64,000 nt of DNA, taken from an uncultured Aeromonadaceae bacterium (lineage in GTDB: Bacteria > Pseudomonadota > Gammaproteobacteria > Enterobacterales > Aeromonadaceae). The notes beneath the pieces were generated by a model. That model saw nothing but the letters and a program-made list of their open reading frames with translations, was not told the DNA's origin and ran no database searches. Position numbers and translations under genes: made by a program. Location: the NCBI GenBank assembly GCA_945957385.1, contig CAMFKP010000007.1, positions 24,542 to 88,541 of the forward strand, written 5' to 3'. Positions 54,921 to 63,963 of the stretch are shown one piece after another. Within the stretch, counting starts at the first letter, position 1. Each line of letters opens with the position of its first letter.

Positions 54921-55502
54921 ATGGCGTTTGAACTTCCGGCCCTGCCCTACGAGAAGAATGCATTGGAACCCCATTTCTCTCAGGAAACCCTGGAATACCA
55001 CTATGGCAAGCACCACAACGCCTATGTGGTGAATCTGAACAATCTGGTTCCGGGTAGCGAATTTGAAGGCAAGTCCCTCGAAGAGATCATCAAGACCTCC
55101 AGCGGTGGCATCTTCAATAACGCTGCCCAAATCTGGAATCACACCTTCTTCTGGCATAGCCTGGCACCCAATGCCGGTGGCGCGCCGACCGGTGCCCTGG
55201 CCGATGCCATCAATGCCGCATTCGGCTCATTCGAGCAGTTCAAGGAAGCCTTCACCAAGTCGGCGATTGGCAACTTTGGTTCAGGCTGGACCTGGCTGGT
55301 GAAGAAGGCCGATGGCACGCTGGCCATTCACAACACCTCCAACGCCGGTTGCCCGCTGACCGAAGGGGTCACCCCGCTGCTGACCGTCGATGTCTGGGAA
55401 CACGCCTACTACATCGATTACCGCAACCTGCGTCCCAAGTACCTGGAAGCCTTCTGGGCACTGGCAAACTGGGAGTTCGCGGCCAAGAACTTTGCTGCCT
55501 GA
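54921..55502 (+). CDS. sodB: Iron superoxide dismutase
   Basis: 193 residues, the exact length of E. coli SodB, from ATG 54921 with GGAGAG upstream. Metal ligands fall at His27, His74, Asp157 and His161. Gln70 ([14 protein letters not shown]) and the AGGAP motif mark the iron rather than manganese type. It converts superoxide to hydrogen peroxide and oxygen in the cytoplasm. E. coli grxD and sodB are also neighbours. A strong terminator follows. Confidence 0.97.
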   Translation: MAFELPALPYEKNALEPHFSQETLEYHYGKHHNAYVVNLNNLVPGSEFEGKSLEEIIKTSSGGIFNNAAQIWNHTFFWHSLAPNAGGAPTGALADAINAAFGSFEQFKEAFTKSAIGNFGSGWTWLVKKADGTLAIHNTSNAGCPLTEGVTPLLTVDVWEHAYYIDYRNLRPKYLEAFWALANWEFAAKNFAA

Positions 55503-55521
55503 TACCGCAGCCTCCACACCA

Positions 55522-55552
55522 ACAACCCCGCTGCTGCGGGGTTGTTTTTTTT
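55522..55552. terminator. Intrinsic terminator of sodB
   Basis: CAACCCCG / CGGGGTTG stem with a six-base loop, followed by eight T residues; the convergent histidine phosphatase gene ends just beyond. Confidence 0.92.
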
Positions 55553-55565
55553 CATGCATACCGCA

Positions 55566-56057
55566 TTACGCCTCGGCCTCATCATTCCCCGGTACCAGAT
55601 GCAGCGTGACTCGCCCACATTTGGCACGGGTATCACGCCAGCTGCCGATATCCAGCTCCAGCGCGACCAGATCAGCGGTACCAAACGGTTGCCGATGCTC
55701 ATGGCACAACAGCTGCGTCAGCTCGTCCAGCCCCGGGCTATGCCCGATCAGCGTGACGTCATCATCGACATCGTCCAGGCCATGTAACAGGGCCATCAAC
55801 TTGTGGCCACTGCTTTCATACAGCCGGTCATCCAGCCAGATGCCCCCCATCGGCAACCCCGCCAGCCGACGCAGTACATGGGCCGTGGCGTAGGTGCGTA
55901 CGGCGGGCGACACCAGCCACAATCCCGAATGAGGAATATGGGGCGTCAGGGTGGTCAGCTGTCGATAACCACGCGAACTCAACGGACGCCAACTGTCTTC
56001 CAGCTCGGCAATTTTCCAGCTGGACTTGGCATGACGGATCAGGATGAGTTTTTTCAT
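55566..56057 (-). CDS. SixA-like histidine phosphatase family protein
   Basis: 163 residues. The histidine phosphatase motif is LIRHAKSSW (catalytic His9), with a second His in DVTLIGHSPGLDELTQLLC. WRPLSSRGYRQ and SPAVRTYATAHVL are similar to actinobacterial-type SixA-like phosphatases. It is distinct from the true SixA at 15303: longer by 11 residues and with RHAKSSW instead of RHGDA. Substrate (phosphohistidine or small molecule) is unknown. It is convergent with sodB. Confidence 0.85.
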   Translation of the reverse strand: MKKLILIRHAKSSWKIAELEDSWRPLSSRGYRQLTTLTPHIPHSGLWLVSPAVRTYATAHVLRRLAGLPMGGIWLDDRLYESSGHKLMALLHGLDDVDDDVTLIGHSPGLDELTQLLCHEHRQPFGTADLVALELDIGSWRDTRAKCGRVTLHLVPGNDEAEA

Positions 56058-56232
56058 CTGTGCACCCTCCAGACAAGCATCTCTTCTATAACCTTAGTGC
56101 CGGCCGCGCAAGAAAGGGCAATCATTTGTCGCCTCGCCACTGCACAGCGTGAACCGTGTAACGGCCCGCACGCTGGTTTCCTGCAGGTCGGTATGGCTAG
56201 AATAACGCCGCCCCTACCCAGGAAAACTGGCC

Positions 56233-56865
56233 ATGACTAACAAAACTGACAGCAGCGCCACAGTGCTGCTATTACATGAAATATACGGCATCACAGAAAA
56301 CTTACGTTATTTGGCGGCGTTGCTGGAACAACAGGGATATCGGGTTTTATTGCCGTCATTCTACCCGGAAAACCATTTTTTCGCCGATGAACAACAGGCT
56401 TACGCTTATTTTCTTCAACATGTCGATATTGAAACTGCCAGCGTTGACTTGCAGCACATTATTAGCCGATTGTCACCTGCACCGGTGATCTTAATCGGAT
56501 TCAGCATAGGGGCAACCCTCGCCTGGTTACAGGCACAAAACCCCCATATTCAGGGTGTGGTGGCGATTTATGGTTCGCGCATTCGGCATTATACCTGCCT
56601 GACACCCAGCGTGCCTTGTCGATTATTTTTTTGTCACGAAAAACATTTTGATGTTCAGCACACCATGCTGTTATTAGCACAATCTCCGCTGACACAATGC
56701 AGATGGATACATGGCGAGCATGGTTTTTATAGCCACGACGCATGGCATAGCCATGACATCAACGCCATTAATCAGCAGATAATAAGCGCATTAGATGAAC
56801 TGATGGCTGTAATACCACAGGTTTATGATAAGCCGGTTGGTGAAACCGCTCTGCCGCCGCAATAA
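56233..56865 (+). CDS. Dienelactone hydrolase family protein (alpha/beta hydrolase)
   Basis: 210 residues. The start reads ATVLLLHEIYGITENLRYLA, typical of DLH (LHEIxGxxxxIR). The nucleophile elbow is LIGFSIGATLAW, with Ser in place of the Cys used by true dienelactone hydrolases, and a late His lies in GEHGFYSHDAWH. The Asp of the triad probably lies between. Substrate unknown; likely a carboxylester or peptide-like ester hydrolase. The gene is alone and ends at a bidirectional terminator. Confidence 0.78.
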   Translation: MTNKTDSSATVLLLHEIYGITENLRYLAALLEQQGYRVLLPSFYPENHFFADEQQAYAYFLQHVDIETASVDLQHIISRLSPAPVILIGFSIGATLAWLQAQNPHIQGVVAIYGSRIRHYTCLTPSVPCRLFFCHEKHFDVQHTMLLLAQSPLTQCRWIHGEHGFYSHDAWHSHDINAINQQIISALDELMAVIPQVYDKPVGETALPPQ

Positions 56866-56893
56866 ATAAGGGCTCGTTGCGAGCCCTTATTAT
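56865..56893. terminator. Bidirectional intrinsic terminator
   Basis: AATAAGGGCTCG / CGAGCCCTTATT stem with a TTG-type loop, A-run and T-run on both sides; serves the hydrolase gene and the convergent small secreted-protein gene. Confidence 0.88.
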
Positions 56894-56908
56894 TTTCTAC
56901 ATATCGGA

Positions 56909-57184
56909 TTACTGTTTGGCCAGCGCGCTCAGGTATTCATCCAGTGCAGCTTGATCCGCGGCCTTGACCGTCATGCCATTTGGCCCGGTACCGATGCTGC
57001 TAAATTGTTTGGCCGGCTCACCATGTTGCTTGAATGCCTGATGTTCAGCAGAGCCCTCTTTAAATACCCACAGGCGGCCATCTTCTACTTCAGTCACAAA
57101 CCCCGGCAGATTATGTTCGCTGGCGTGAGCAGAAAACGCCGTCATACCTAGCATCAACACAGCAGCAGAAATAAAACGTTTCAT
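56909..57184 (-). CDS. Small secreted protein, unknown
   Basis: 91 residues. Signal peptide MKRFISAAVLMLGMTAFSAHA, cleavage likely after AHA (about 21), leaving 70 residues of polar, mostly alpha/beta sequence: LPGFVTEVEDGRLWVFKEG, AKQFSSIGTGPNGMTVKAAD. The pattern VEDGRLWVF.....EH.AFKQHGEPAK looks like a small periplasmic domain seen in hypothetical proteins of Aeromonas-type organisms. No cysteines. Function unknown. The gene is followed by the terminator at 56865. Confidence 0.75.
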   Translation of the reverse strand: MKRFISAAVLMLGMTAFSAHASEHNLPGFVTEVEDGRLWVFKEGSAEHQAFKQHGEPAKQFSSIGTGPNGMTVKAADQAALDEYLSALAKQ

Positions 57185-57872
57185 AGCAAGACTCCTTTAT
57201 TTTCGACCTGGCCTACCCTAATTCGCCTGTATGACATTATTATTTCAATCAAATGCAATCCTTGAAATAATCGTTATTTTGTTTCGCTATGAATATTTGC
57301 AGTAGTTATCCCGAACCAATACTTCGGGTTTTATATTTATAGTGCAACACATCATAACCTTCACCAGCATCACCCATCGCAGCCGATATTATGGATTGTA
57401 TTAGCGTCACCCCAATACGGCATGACTCATCAGCAGAACGTTAACAGCCCGCCAGACAAATAAATAAACGAATAGATAAATAGATAAATAGATAAATAGA
57501 TAAATAGATAATATTAAAATGGCGCGAATATTAATAATACATTTTAAATTCCGTCATTGATGCCTTGTGCTACGCGCTATCGGTGCTATTTAACGCCCTG
57601 ACCGATGACACACACCAGGCGCGCATGCCTTCTTGCTGGTGGTGGTGCAGTTCCACATCCTTATTCCGCTTTGCGTGCGGCTATCGCCACCGCAGGCCAC
57701 ACGGTGAACGAAACCCGGCGCCACGCGGCAGACTCGGGTTGACCCGGCTGGCACCGTCTCCGGCCTACGCCGCTTATCGCACAAAAAATCACCATTCCTG
57801 CGCCTTCCCCTTTGTGGACCATCAGGTATAATCCGCCATCTTTTTTAACATCTGTTGCCTGTTTTAACGCCT
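57185..57872. other. Gene-poor region upstream of rimO (688 b)
   Basis: No gene recognised. It contains an orphan terminator-like hairpin, CCCGAA / TTCGGG followed by TTTTAT (57310-57332), and an octanucleotide tandem repeat (57473-57512). A GC-rich piece (57570-57790) resembles coding DNA in composition but matches nothing I know; it may be a decayed gene. TATAAT at 57827-57832 is a candidate rimO -10, with a weak -35. Confidence 0.5.
57473..57512 (+). repeat. Tandem octanucleotide repeat TAGATAAA
   Basis: Four complete copies of TAGATAAA (57473-57504) and a fifth partial copy (TAGATAA plus T, to 57512), preceded by looser AAATAAATAAACGAA. It lies in an AT-rich intergenic stretch, so it could serve as a contingency or curvature element. 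Confidence 0.9.
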
Positions 57873-59291
57873 ATGACCGTCAATACCTTCGATCCAAACG
57901 CCGCCGACAGCTGCGCCACCACCACGCTGGGCCAGATGCTCGACGCACAACCTGCCCAGCCAACCCAGACGCAATCCGGTGCCGCCCGCATCGGGTTTGT
58001 CTCGCTGGGCTGTCCCAAGAATCTGGTGGACTCTGAACGCATTCTGACCCAGTTGCGTACCGAAGGTTATGAGGTCGTCAACCGCTATGACAACGCCGAA
58101 CTGGTGATCGTCAATACCTGCGGCTTCATCGACAGCGCAGTGCAAGAGTCTCTCGAGGCGATCGGGGAAGCCCTCGAAGAAAATGGCAAGGTGATTGTCA
58201 CCGGTTGTCTGGGGGCCAAGGAAGATCAGATCCGCGCCATTCACCCCAAGGTGCTGGAGATCAGCGGCCCGCACGCCTATGAGCAAGTGCTGGAGCATGT
58301 GCACCGCTATGTAGCCAAGCCGACGCACAATCCGTTTACCAGCCTGGTGCCGGCCCAAGGCGTCAAGCTGACGCCGCGTCACTACGCTTATTTGAAGATC
58401 TCCGAAGGCTGCAACCACAGATGTACGTTCTGCATCATTCCGTCGATGCGCGGCGATCTGGTCAGCCGGCCGATCGGAGAGGTGCTGGCCGAAGCCAAGC
58501 GCCTCAAAGAAGCCGGTGTCAAAGAGCTGCTGGTGATCTCGCAAGACACCTCGGCCTATGGCGTCGACGTCAAGCACAGGACCGGTTTCTATGACGGTGC
58601 CCCGGTGAAGACCAGCATGCTGGCGCTCAGCGAGGAGTTGGGTAAGCTCGGCATTTGGATCCGCATGCACTATGTCTATCCTTATCCCCATGTCGACGAC
58701 ATCATACCGCTGATGGCCGCCGGCAAGATCCTGCCCTACCTCGACATCCCGCTGCAGCATGCCAGTCCGCGCATCCTCAAGCTGATGAAGCGGCCGGGTG
58801 CGGTGGAACGCACATTGGAGCGCATTCGCAAGTGGCGCGAGATCTGCCCGCAGATCACGCTGCGCTCCACCTTTATCGTCGGTTTCCCTGGCGAGACCGA
58901 AGAGGACTTCCAGCTGCTGCTGGACTTCATCGCGGCCGCCGAGCTGGATCGGGTCGGCTGCTTCAAATACAGCCCGGTCGACGGCGCCCAAGCCAATGCG
59001 CTGCCGGATCAGGTTCCCGAAGAGGTCAAGGAAGAACGCTTCGTGCGCTTCATGGAGCTGCAACAGCAGATCTCGACCCGCAAGCTGGCGCAAAAGATTG
59101 GCCAGCGCCAGTGGGTACTGATCGATGAAGTCGATGACGAAGGCGCCATTGGCCGCACCCCGGGAGATGCGCCGGAGATCGACGGTGTCATCTATCTCAA
59201 TGGCGAAACCCAACTCAAACCGGGCGATCTGGTCGAGGTCACGATAGAGCACGCCGACGAATACGATCTGTGGGGCAGCCGCGTCGTCTGA
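57873..59291 (+). CDS. rimO: Ribosomal protein S12 methylthiotransferase RimO
   Basis: 472 residues from ATG 57873, about 30 longer than E. coli RimO (441) because of an N-terminal Thr/Ala/Gln-rich extension (residues 5-38) before [18 protein letters not shown]. The UPF0004 domain binds an extra cluster (Cys in [20 protein letters not shown]), the radical-SAM CxxxCxxC motif is GCNHRCTFC, and a C-terminal TRAM domain runs from about 405 ([20 protein letters not shown]). The enzyme adds methylthio to Asp88 of ribosomal protein S12. No clear ribosome site precedes the ATG. An antisense frame of 462 codons overlaps it. Confidence 0.93.
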   Translation: MTVNTFDPNAADSCATTTLGQMLDAQPAQPTQTQSGAARIGFVSLGCPKNLVDSERILTQLRTEGYEVVNRYDNAELVIVNTCGFIDSAVQESLEAIGEALEENGKVIVTGCLGAKEDQIRAIHPKVLEISGPHAYEQVLEHVHRYVAKPTHNPFTSLVPAQGVKLTPRHYAYLKISEGCNHRCTFCIIPSMRGDLVSRPIGEVLAEAKRLKEAGVKELLVISQDTSAYGVDVKHRTGFYDGAPVKTSMLALSEELGKLGIWIRMHYVYPYPHVDDIIPLMAAGKILPYLDIPLQHASPRILKLMKRPGAVERTLERIRKWREICPQITLRSTFIVGFPGETEEDFQLLLDFIAAAELDRVGCFKYSPVDGAQANALPDQVPEEVKEERFVRFMELQQQISTRKLAQKIGQRQWVLIDEVDDEGAIGRTPGDAPEIDGVIYLNGETQLKPGDLVEVTIEHADEYDLWGSRVV

Positions 59292-59503
59292 TCCCGCAGC
59301 CAGACACCCACCGCGATCTCAGCACTCAGGGGGCACACTCGCCCCCTGTTTATTTCCGCCCTCCTCGCGCACTCGTGACACGGCTCGCCGCTGTCAAGCA
59401 CACGATTATGTTCATTTGCGACACGCTTTGGTACGTCAAGGCTTGTCATCACCTGCGGTGACAACGACAATGGTTGCCAGCCATCCCATTCGAGTCGTAC
59501 ACC

Positions 59504-60178
59504 ATGAAAATTCTGCTGGTCGAAGACGATCGCCTGTTGAATCATCATCTTAAATCCATACTGCAGGAGCAGGGCCATCAGGTGCACGCCGCCCATGAGG
59601 CCGAAGAGGCCCTGCATTATGCCAATGATTATCCGATTGACGTCGGCATTGTTGACCTTGGGCTGCCCGATATCGATGGCCTGGAGCTGGTGCGCAAACT
59701 GCGTGAACGCCAGATCCCGTTTCCGGTTCTGATCCTGACCGCCCGCGGCAACTGGCAGGACAAGGTGGTTGGCCTCGAGGCCGGTGCCGATGACTACATG
59801 GTCAAACCCTTTCATAAAGAAGAGCTGCTGGCGCGGCTCAATGCGCTGCTGCGACGCAGTGCCGGCTTCATTGCGCCACAAATCCAGGCCGGCCCCTACC
59901 GGCTCGATCTGCTGCGCAAAGAGTTGCAGATTGATGACCAGACCGTGGTCTTGACCCATTTTGAATACACGATCCTGGAATACCTGATGCGCAAGAGCGG
60001 CCAGGTCGTCTCCAAGCAGCAATTAATGGACCAGCTATACGGTGATGGTGAGGGCGATCCAAATACGCTCGAGGTGCTGGTCAGTCGCCTGCGCAAGAAG
60101 CTCGATGCCGATGGCCAGCTGCAGCCGATCACGACGATCCGCCGTCAGGGTTATCTCTTCACGCTGCCCTGCCAATGA
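59504..60178 (+). CDS. phoP: OmpR-family response regulator, PhoP-like
   Basis: 224 residues from ATG 59504. Receiver (1-115) with VEDDR and Asp51 region in VGIVDLGLPDIDGLELV; Lys in DDYMVKPFHKEELLAR. Winged HTH C-terminal domain: LTHFEYTILEYLMRKSGQVV, NTLEVLVSRLRKKL and RRQGYLF. Sequence resembles E. coli PhoP (WQDKV, SGADDY-like motif, FHKEE). It is followed with a four-base ATGA overlap by the sensor kinase gene. PhoP target genes, usually Mg2+ and envelope stress genes, are not in the window, so assignment to that regulon is inference. Confidence 0.88.
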   Translation: MKILLVEDDRLLNHHLKSILQEQGHQVHAAHEAEEALHYANDYPIDVGIVDLGLPDIDGLELVRKLRERQIPFPVLILTARGNWQDKVVGLEAGADDYMVKPFHKEELLARLNALLRRSAGFIAPQIQAGPYRLDLLRKELQIDDQTVVLTHFEYTILEYLMRKSGQVVSKQQLMDQLYGDGEGDPNTLEVLVSRLRKKLDADGQLQPITTIRRQGYLFTLPCQ

Positions 60179-61539
60179 GACGCTCGCTTTCGTTCAAACT
60201 GACGGCGGCGATGCTGTTGGTCATGGCGATGTTGATGACCTTGCTGACCAGCCTGGAATATGACTCCTTCATCGCCGATCAGACACGACGCACCCAGGCC
60301 GAGATGCGCAACGATCTCTCCCGCCTGTTTTCCAGTCAAAACCAGCAACAGGAAGAGACGCTGCGCGAACATCCATTCAGCGAGCTGGCGATTACCGGCA
60401 ACAATCGCCAAGTCGATGGTGTGGTGTGTGAAGATAGCGGTGCGACCCTGTGGCAGGATATCCGCCCCGGGCCACTCAAGGCGGTGAACAATCTGTGCCC
60501 GCAACTGCAGGCACTGCATGGTGATCGCGAGTCAGATTTCCGTTTGGGCACCATCCAGGGCGCCGGTAATTACTATCTGTATAGTCTGCGATTTACACGC
60601 TTTTTGAAGAAGCCGGTCCCGCGCACGTTTCACATCGTGTTACTGCGTCCCGCCAGCGAACTGATGGCCGTGCGCAACTATGCCAAGTGGAGCTTCATCC
60701 GCCGTGCCGTACTGATCTACGCCGGCTTTGCACTGTTATTGCTGTGGACCACGCGCTGGGGCCTGGGCTCCTTGACACGCATGCAACGTCAACTCGATGA
60801 GATCCGCCAGCAACGACGCTCGCAGTTGAGTCAGGACTTCGAACAGGAGTTGCTGCCACTGACCAGTTCACTCAATGAGTTGCTAGCCAATGAGCGTCAG
60901 CAGACACAGCGCTATCAGAACTCGATGAACGATCTGGCACACAGCTTGAAAACCCGGCTGGCACTCATTCAGGCCACCATGGCCGAGGAGCAACTGAGTA
61001 ACGGCGCACGTCGCAATCTGGATGATCAGGTGCAATTGATGGATCAGATCATTCAGTATCACCTGCGCCGGGCGGTCGCCGGACGCCAGTTGCTCAGCAA
61101 CAAGGGCTGTGACCCGGTCCCCGTGGTGCAGAAACTGTTGGCGACCATGGCCAAGGTCTACCAGCACAAACGTATCTTGCTGCGCTTTGAACATGATGAC
61201 GCGCTATTGTTTGCCGGTGAGCCTGATGATCTGTTCGAACTGATGGGTAACCTGCTGGATAACGCCCACAAATTTGCCATCAGCGAAATCCACCTCGCGC
61301 TGCGCCAGCAAGCGCAATGGTTGCAAATAACGCTGGCGGATGATGGCCCCGGCATCTCGCCATCACAACGCGAGCAGGTGCTCAAACGCGGGGTGCGTGC
61401 CGATAGTTCCAATGGCCAGGGCATCGGTCTGAGCGTCTGTAGCGAGATCATCGCCAGTTATCAAGGCGCGATCAGCATCTCAGACTCTGAGCTGGGGGGG
61501 GCGTGTTTCACGCTGCTGTTGCCCAGTGCCGCCGAATAG
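60175..61539 (+). CDS. phoQ: Sensor histidine kinase, PhoQ-like
   Basis: 454 residues. Membrane segments at about 8-27 and 176-195 flank a periplasmic domain of some 145 residues; I see no acidic cluster like the EDDDDAE patch of enterobacterial PhoQ. HAMP-like segment is weak, then the dimerisation helix carries NDLAHSLKTRLALIQAT: the phospho-acceptor His is present, but the usual Pro after Thr is Arg. The ATPase domain has NLLDNAHKFA (N-box), DDGPGIS (G1) and GQGIGLSV (G2). Overlaps phoP by four bases. It probably responds to a signal different from enteric PhoQ. Confidence 0.87.
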   Translation: MRRSLSFKLTAAMLLVMAMLMTLLTSLEYDSFIADQTRRTQAEMRNDLSRLFSSQNQQQEETLREHPFSELAITGNNRQVDGVVCEDSGATLWQDIRPGPLKAVNNLCPQLQALHGDRESDFRLGTIQGAGNYYLYSLRFTRFLKKPVPRTFHIVLLRPASELMAVRNYAKWSFIRRAVLIYAGFALLLLWTTRWGLGSLTRMQRQLDEIRQQRRSQLSQDFEQELLPLTSSLNELLANERQQTQRYQNSMNDLAHSLKTRLALIQATMAEEQLSNGARRNLDDQVQLMDQIIQYHLRRAVAGRQLLSNKGCDPVPVVQKLLATMAKVYQHKRILLRFEHDDALLFAGEPDDLFELMGNLLDNAHKFAISEIHLALRQQAQWLQITLADDGPGISPSQREQVLKRGVRADSSNGQGIGLSVCSEIIASYQGAISISDSELGGACFTLLLPSAAE

Positions 61540-61570
61540 CACATCAGGCAACCACAGCTAATAGCACCAA

Positions 61571-61598
61571 CAACAAGGGCGCCAATGGCGCCCTTGTT
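61571..61598. terminator. Bidirectional terminator (kinase gene / glk)
   Basis: AACAAGGGCGCC / GGCGCCCTTGTT around AAT, with A and T runs on both sides, between convergent genes. Confidence 0.9.
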
Positions 61599-61612
61599 TC
61601 ATCGCGACTGAC

Positions 61613-62578
61613 TCAGAGCTTGACGCCCAAGCTTTGACGCAGATAGGCACCGGCACCCAGCAAACCAGGTTGATCATGGGTGATCAAGAAGACCGGAATA
61701 TCCTTCAGATAGGCCTGGAAGCGGCCCTTGTCTTCAAACGCCACGCGGAAACCGGAGGCTTTGAAGAACTCAAGGAAACGAGGAACGATACCGCCAGCGA
61801 TGTAGACACCACCAAAGGTGCCCATGTTCAACGCCAGGTTGCCACCAAAACGTCCCATCAATACACAGAACAGGCTCAGGGCACGACGACAGTCGGTGCA
61901 GGAGTCAGACAGGGCACGCTCAGTCACATCTTTCGGTTGCAACGCTTCCGGTTGACGCTCATCCGCCAGGACCAGACCACGGTACAGGTTGACCAGACCC
62001 GGTCCAGAAAGCAGACGCTCGGCAGAAACGTGTCCCAACTCAGCACGCAGGGCATGCAACACATCATCTTCTTCTTCGCTGTTCGGCGCGAAATCGACGT
62101 GACCACCCTCGCCCGGCAGGCTCATCCAGCGATCGCCAGTGTGTACCAGGTGAGCCACACCCAGACCGGTGCCGGCACCATACACGGCGATCGGTTTACC
62201 GGCCTGCGCCGCTTCGCCACCAAATTGCAGCTTGTCGTCCTCAGCCAATACCGGAATCGCCATGGAAACCGCAGTAAAATCGTTGATGATTTCCAGATGC
62301 TTGAAGCCAAGGTTCGCCTTCATCTCGGCAATGGAAAATTCCCAGGTGTGGTTGGTCATCGCCACCCAGTCACCCTTGATCGGGCACGCAATGGCGATAC
62401 AGGCATCTTCGACCTGCACATGGTGCTCTTCGAGGTACACCCGGATTACCGCTTCCAGGCTAGGATGATCGAGCCCTGAATAAGTCTTGGCCTGAGAGAT
62501 GGCACCGCTGTCCATAGCACACAGTGCCAGACGCGCATTTGTACCACCCACATCTCCGACCAACGCATAGGTTGCCAT
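61613..62578 (-). CDS. glk: Glucokinase
   Basis: 321 residues. ATP-binding phosphate-1 loop [13 protein letters not shown] (residues about 7-19), catalytic-site signature [13 protein letters not shown] with the Asp base, [12 protein letters not shown], and [12 protein letters not shown]. The length equals E. coli Glk (321). The enzyme phosphorylates cytosolic glucose with ATP. Its promoter faces a HexR-type operator at 62724-62742, so repression by HexR is likely, as glk belongs to HexR regulons in many gammaproteobacteria. Confidence 0.95.
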   Translation of the reverse strand: MATYALVGDVGGTNARLALCAMDSGAISQAKTYSGLDHPSLEAVIRVYLEEHHVQVEDACIAIACPIKGDWVAMTNHTWEFSIAEMKANLGFKHLEIINDFTAVSMAIPVLAEDDKLQFGGEAAQAGKPIAVYGAGTGLGVAHLVHTGDRWMSLPGEGGHVDFAPNSEEEDDVLHALRAELGHVSAERLLSGPGLVNLYRGLVLADERQPEALQPKDVTERALSDSCTDCRRALSLFCVLMGRFGGNLALNMGTFGGVYIAGGIVPRFLEFFKASGFRVAFEDKGRFQAYLKDIPVFLITHDQPGLLGAGAYLRQSLGVKL

Positions 62579-62723
62579 AGAAATCTCCTTTGAAATCGAC
62601 GTCTTGTGTTCGAATTATTGTTCCGCCGCCTACCTGAGGACGCGACTGGGCAGTCATTCTAGCGAGTGACGAAAACGATAAACAGCGGTCGGATCACAGC
62701 AAATGCAATTGAGGATGCAAATT

Positions 62724-62742
62724 GTCGTAATTTAATTACAAA
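62724..62742. promoter_or_regulatory. Candidate HexR operator between glk and hexR
   Basis: GTAATTTAATTAC at 62727-62739 is a perfect palindrome; on the minus strand the extended TGTAATTAAATTACG matches the RegPrecise-type HexR consensus TGTAATTAAATTACA in 14 of 15 bases. It lies in the 345-base divergent region between glk (62578) and hexR (62924), so both could be controlled. The rest of that region is AT-rich with no other gene. Confidence 0.7.
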
Positions 62743-62923
62743 ACAGTGCCTATCAGCCGAAAACTCTGGTAAGTTTACTTAATCATTAAACAAGCTTAAT
62801 CTAATGAATCAACGCCAAATAAGCGTCAAATGAGGCGAAGTCATCTTTTGATGTGCTTGTTAGTCAATTAGTTAGTGTCTCATATCGGTTGTTCGTTACG
62901 GGATAAAGGATCAAAGCGTCGTC

Positions 62924-63775
62924 ATGAATACGTTGGAAAAAATCACTAAAAATCTGGATACTTTCAGTAAATCCGAACGTAAGGTGGCTGAGGTGATCCT
63001 CGCCTCTCCGCAGACGGCGATTCACTCGAGTATCGCCACGTTGGCCAAAATGGCCGATGTCAGCGAACCGACCGTCAACCGCTTTTGCCGACGCCTCGAT
63101 ACCAAGGGGTTCCCGGACTTCAAGTTGCATCTGGCCCAGAGCCTGGCCAACGGCACGCCTTATGTAAACCTGCATGTTGAAGAGGATGATGGCCCGGATG
63201 CTTATACCGCCAAAATCTTCGAATCGACCATCGCTTGCCTGGATGTTGCTAAAAACAGCCTGGATACCGTGATGGTTAATCGCTGCGTCGATCTGCTGAC
63301 CCAAGCCAAGAAGCTCTCGTTCTTTGGCCTCGGTGCCTCTTCTGCGGTGGCACACGATGCCTTGAACAAGTTCTTCCGTTTCAATATTCCCGTAGTTTGC
63401 TTTGACGATATCGTCATGATGCGCATGAGCTGCATCAACAGCGCCGAAGGCGATGTAGTGGTGGTGATTTCTCACACTGGCCGCACCAAGGCGTTAGTTG
63501 AGATAGCCCACCTGGCCCGCCTGAATGATGCGACCGTAATCGGAATTACGGCCAAGGATTCGCCATTGGCCCGCGAGTGCAATCTGGTGTTGTCGATGGA
63601 TGTCCCGGAAGATACCGATGTTTATCTGCCAATGGCCTCGCGCATCGCGCAGTTGGCATTAATTGATGTGCTGGCTACCGGCTTTACGCTAAGGCGCGGA
63701 CTCAAATTCCGTGAAAACCTGAAGAAGGTAAAAGAGGGCATCAAAGATTCCCGCTTCGAAATGCTGCATACCTGA
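62924..63775 (+). CDS. hexR: HexR, RpiR-family repressor of central carbohydrate metabolism
   Basis: 283 residues. N-terminal HTH_6 domain (1-77) with ATLAKMADVSEPTVNRFCRR, and C-terminal SIS domain (about 125-265) containing LSFFGLGASSAVAHDALNKF and VVVVISHTGRTKALVEIAHL, binding 2-keto-3-deoxy-6-phosphogluconate in relatives. HexR represses Entner-Doudoroff, glucose kinase and related genes and activates or represses gluconeogenic ones in Shewanella and Pseudomonas. Followed by the start of pykA, the same neighbourhood as in Shewanella and vibrios. A terminator with a UUCG tetraloop follows. Confidence 0.93.
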   Translation: MNTLEKITKNLDTFSKSERKVAEVILASPQTAIHSSIATLAKMADVSEPTVNRFCRRLDTKGFPDFKLHLAQSLANGTPYVNLHVEEDDGPDAYTAKIFESTIACLDVAKNSLDTVMVNRCVDLLTQAKKLSFFGLGASSAVAHDALNKFFRFNIPVVCFDDIVMMRMSCINSAEGDVVVVISHTGRTKALVEIAHLARLNDATVIGITAKDSPLARECNLVLSMDVPEDTDVYLPMASRIAQLALIDVLATGFTLRRGLKFRENLKKVKEGIKDSRFEMLHT

Positions 63776-63777
63776 AT

Positions 63778-63804
63778 CAACAGGCCTCTTCGGAGGCCTG
63801 TTGT
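63778..63804 (+). terminator. Intrinsic terminator of hexR
   Basis: CAACAGGCCTC / GAGGCCTGTTG with a TTCG tetraloop, then TCATTTG; it lies directly after the hexR stop (63775). Confidence 0.85.
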
Positions 63805-63848
63805 CATTTGAGCGCTATACCGTTGATCGGGCGCATGGTGTAGAATCG

Positions 63849-63867
63849 TTTTCAAATTACAATTCAA
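63849..63867. promoter_or_regulatory. Possible HexR half-site upstream of pykA
   Basis: On the minus strand TTGTAATTTGAAAA agrees with one half of the HexR consensus (TGTAATT) but the second half is degenerate. Position, about 100 bases upstream of pykA, would suit HexR control of pykA. Weak evidence. Confidence 0.35.
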
Positions 63868-63963
63868 TACATTGTGCAGCGTCACTGAAACAGTTTGTCA
63901 TAGTTGCTAGCCACTATCAGCGTTTTTTGAATCACTAATTAACAACTCTCTCTGGAGTCCTAC

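Noticed and set aside
57864..59252. 462-codon minus-strand frame antisense to rimO
   Set aside because: Shadow of the GC-rich rimO gene; repetitive Gln/Asp/Arg composition and no known motifs.
61634..62479. 281-codon plus-strand frame antisense to glk
   Set aside because: Opposes a clear glucokinase gene; no motif or ribosome site.
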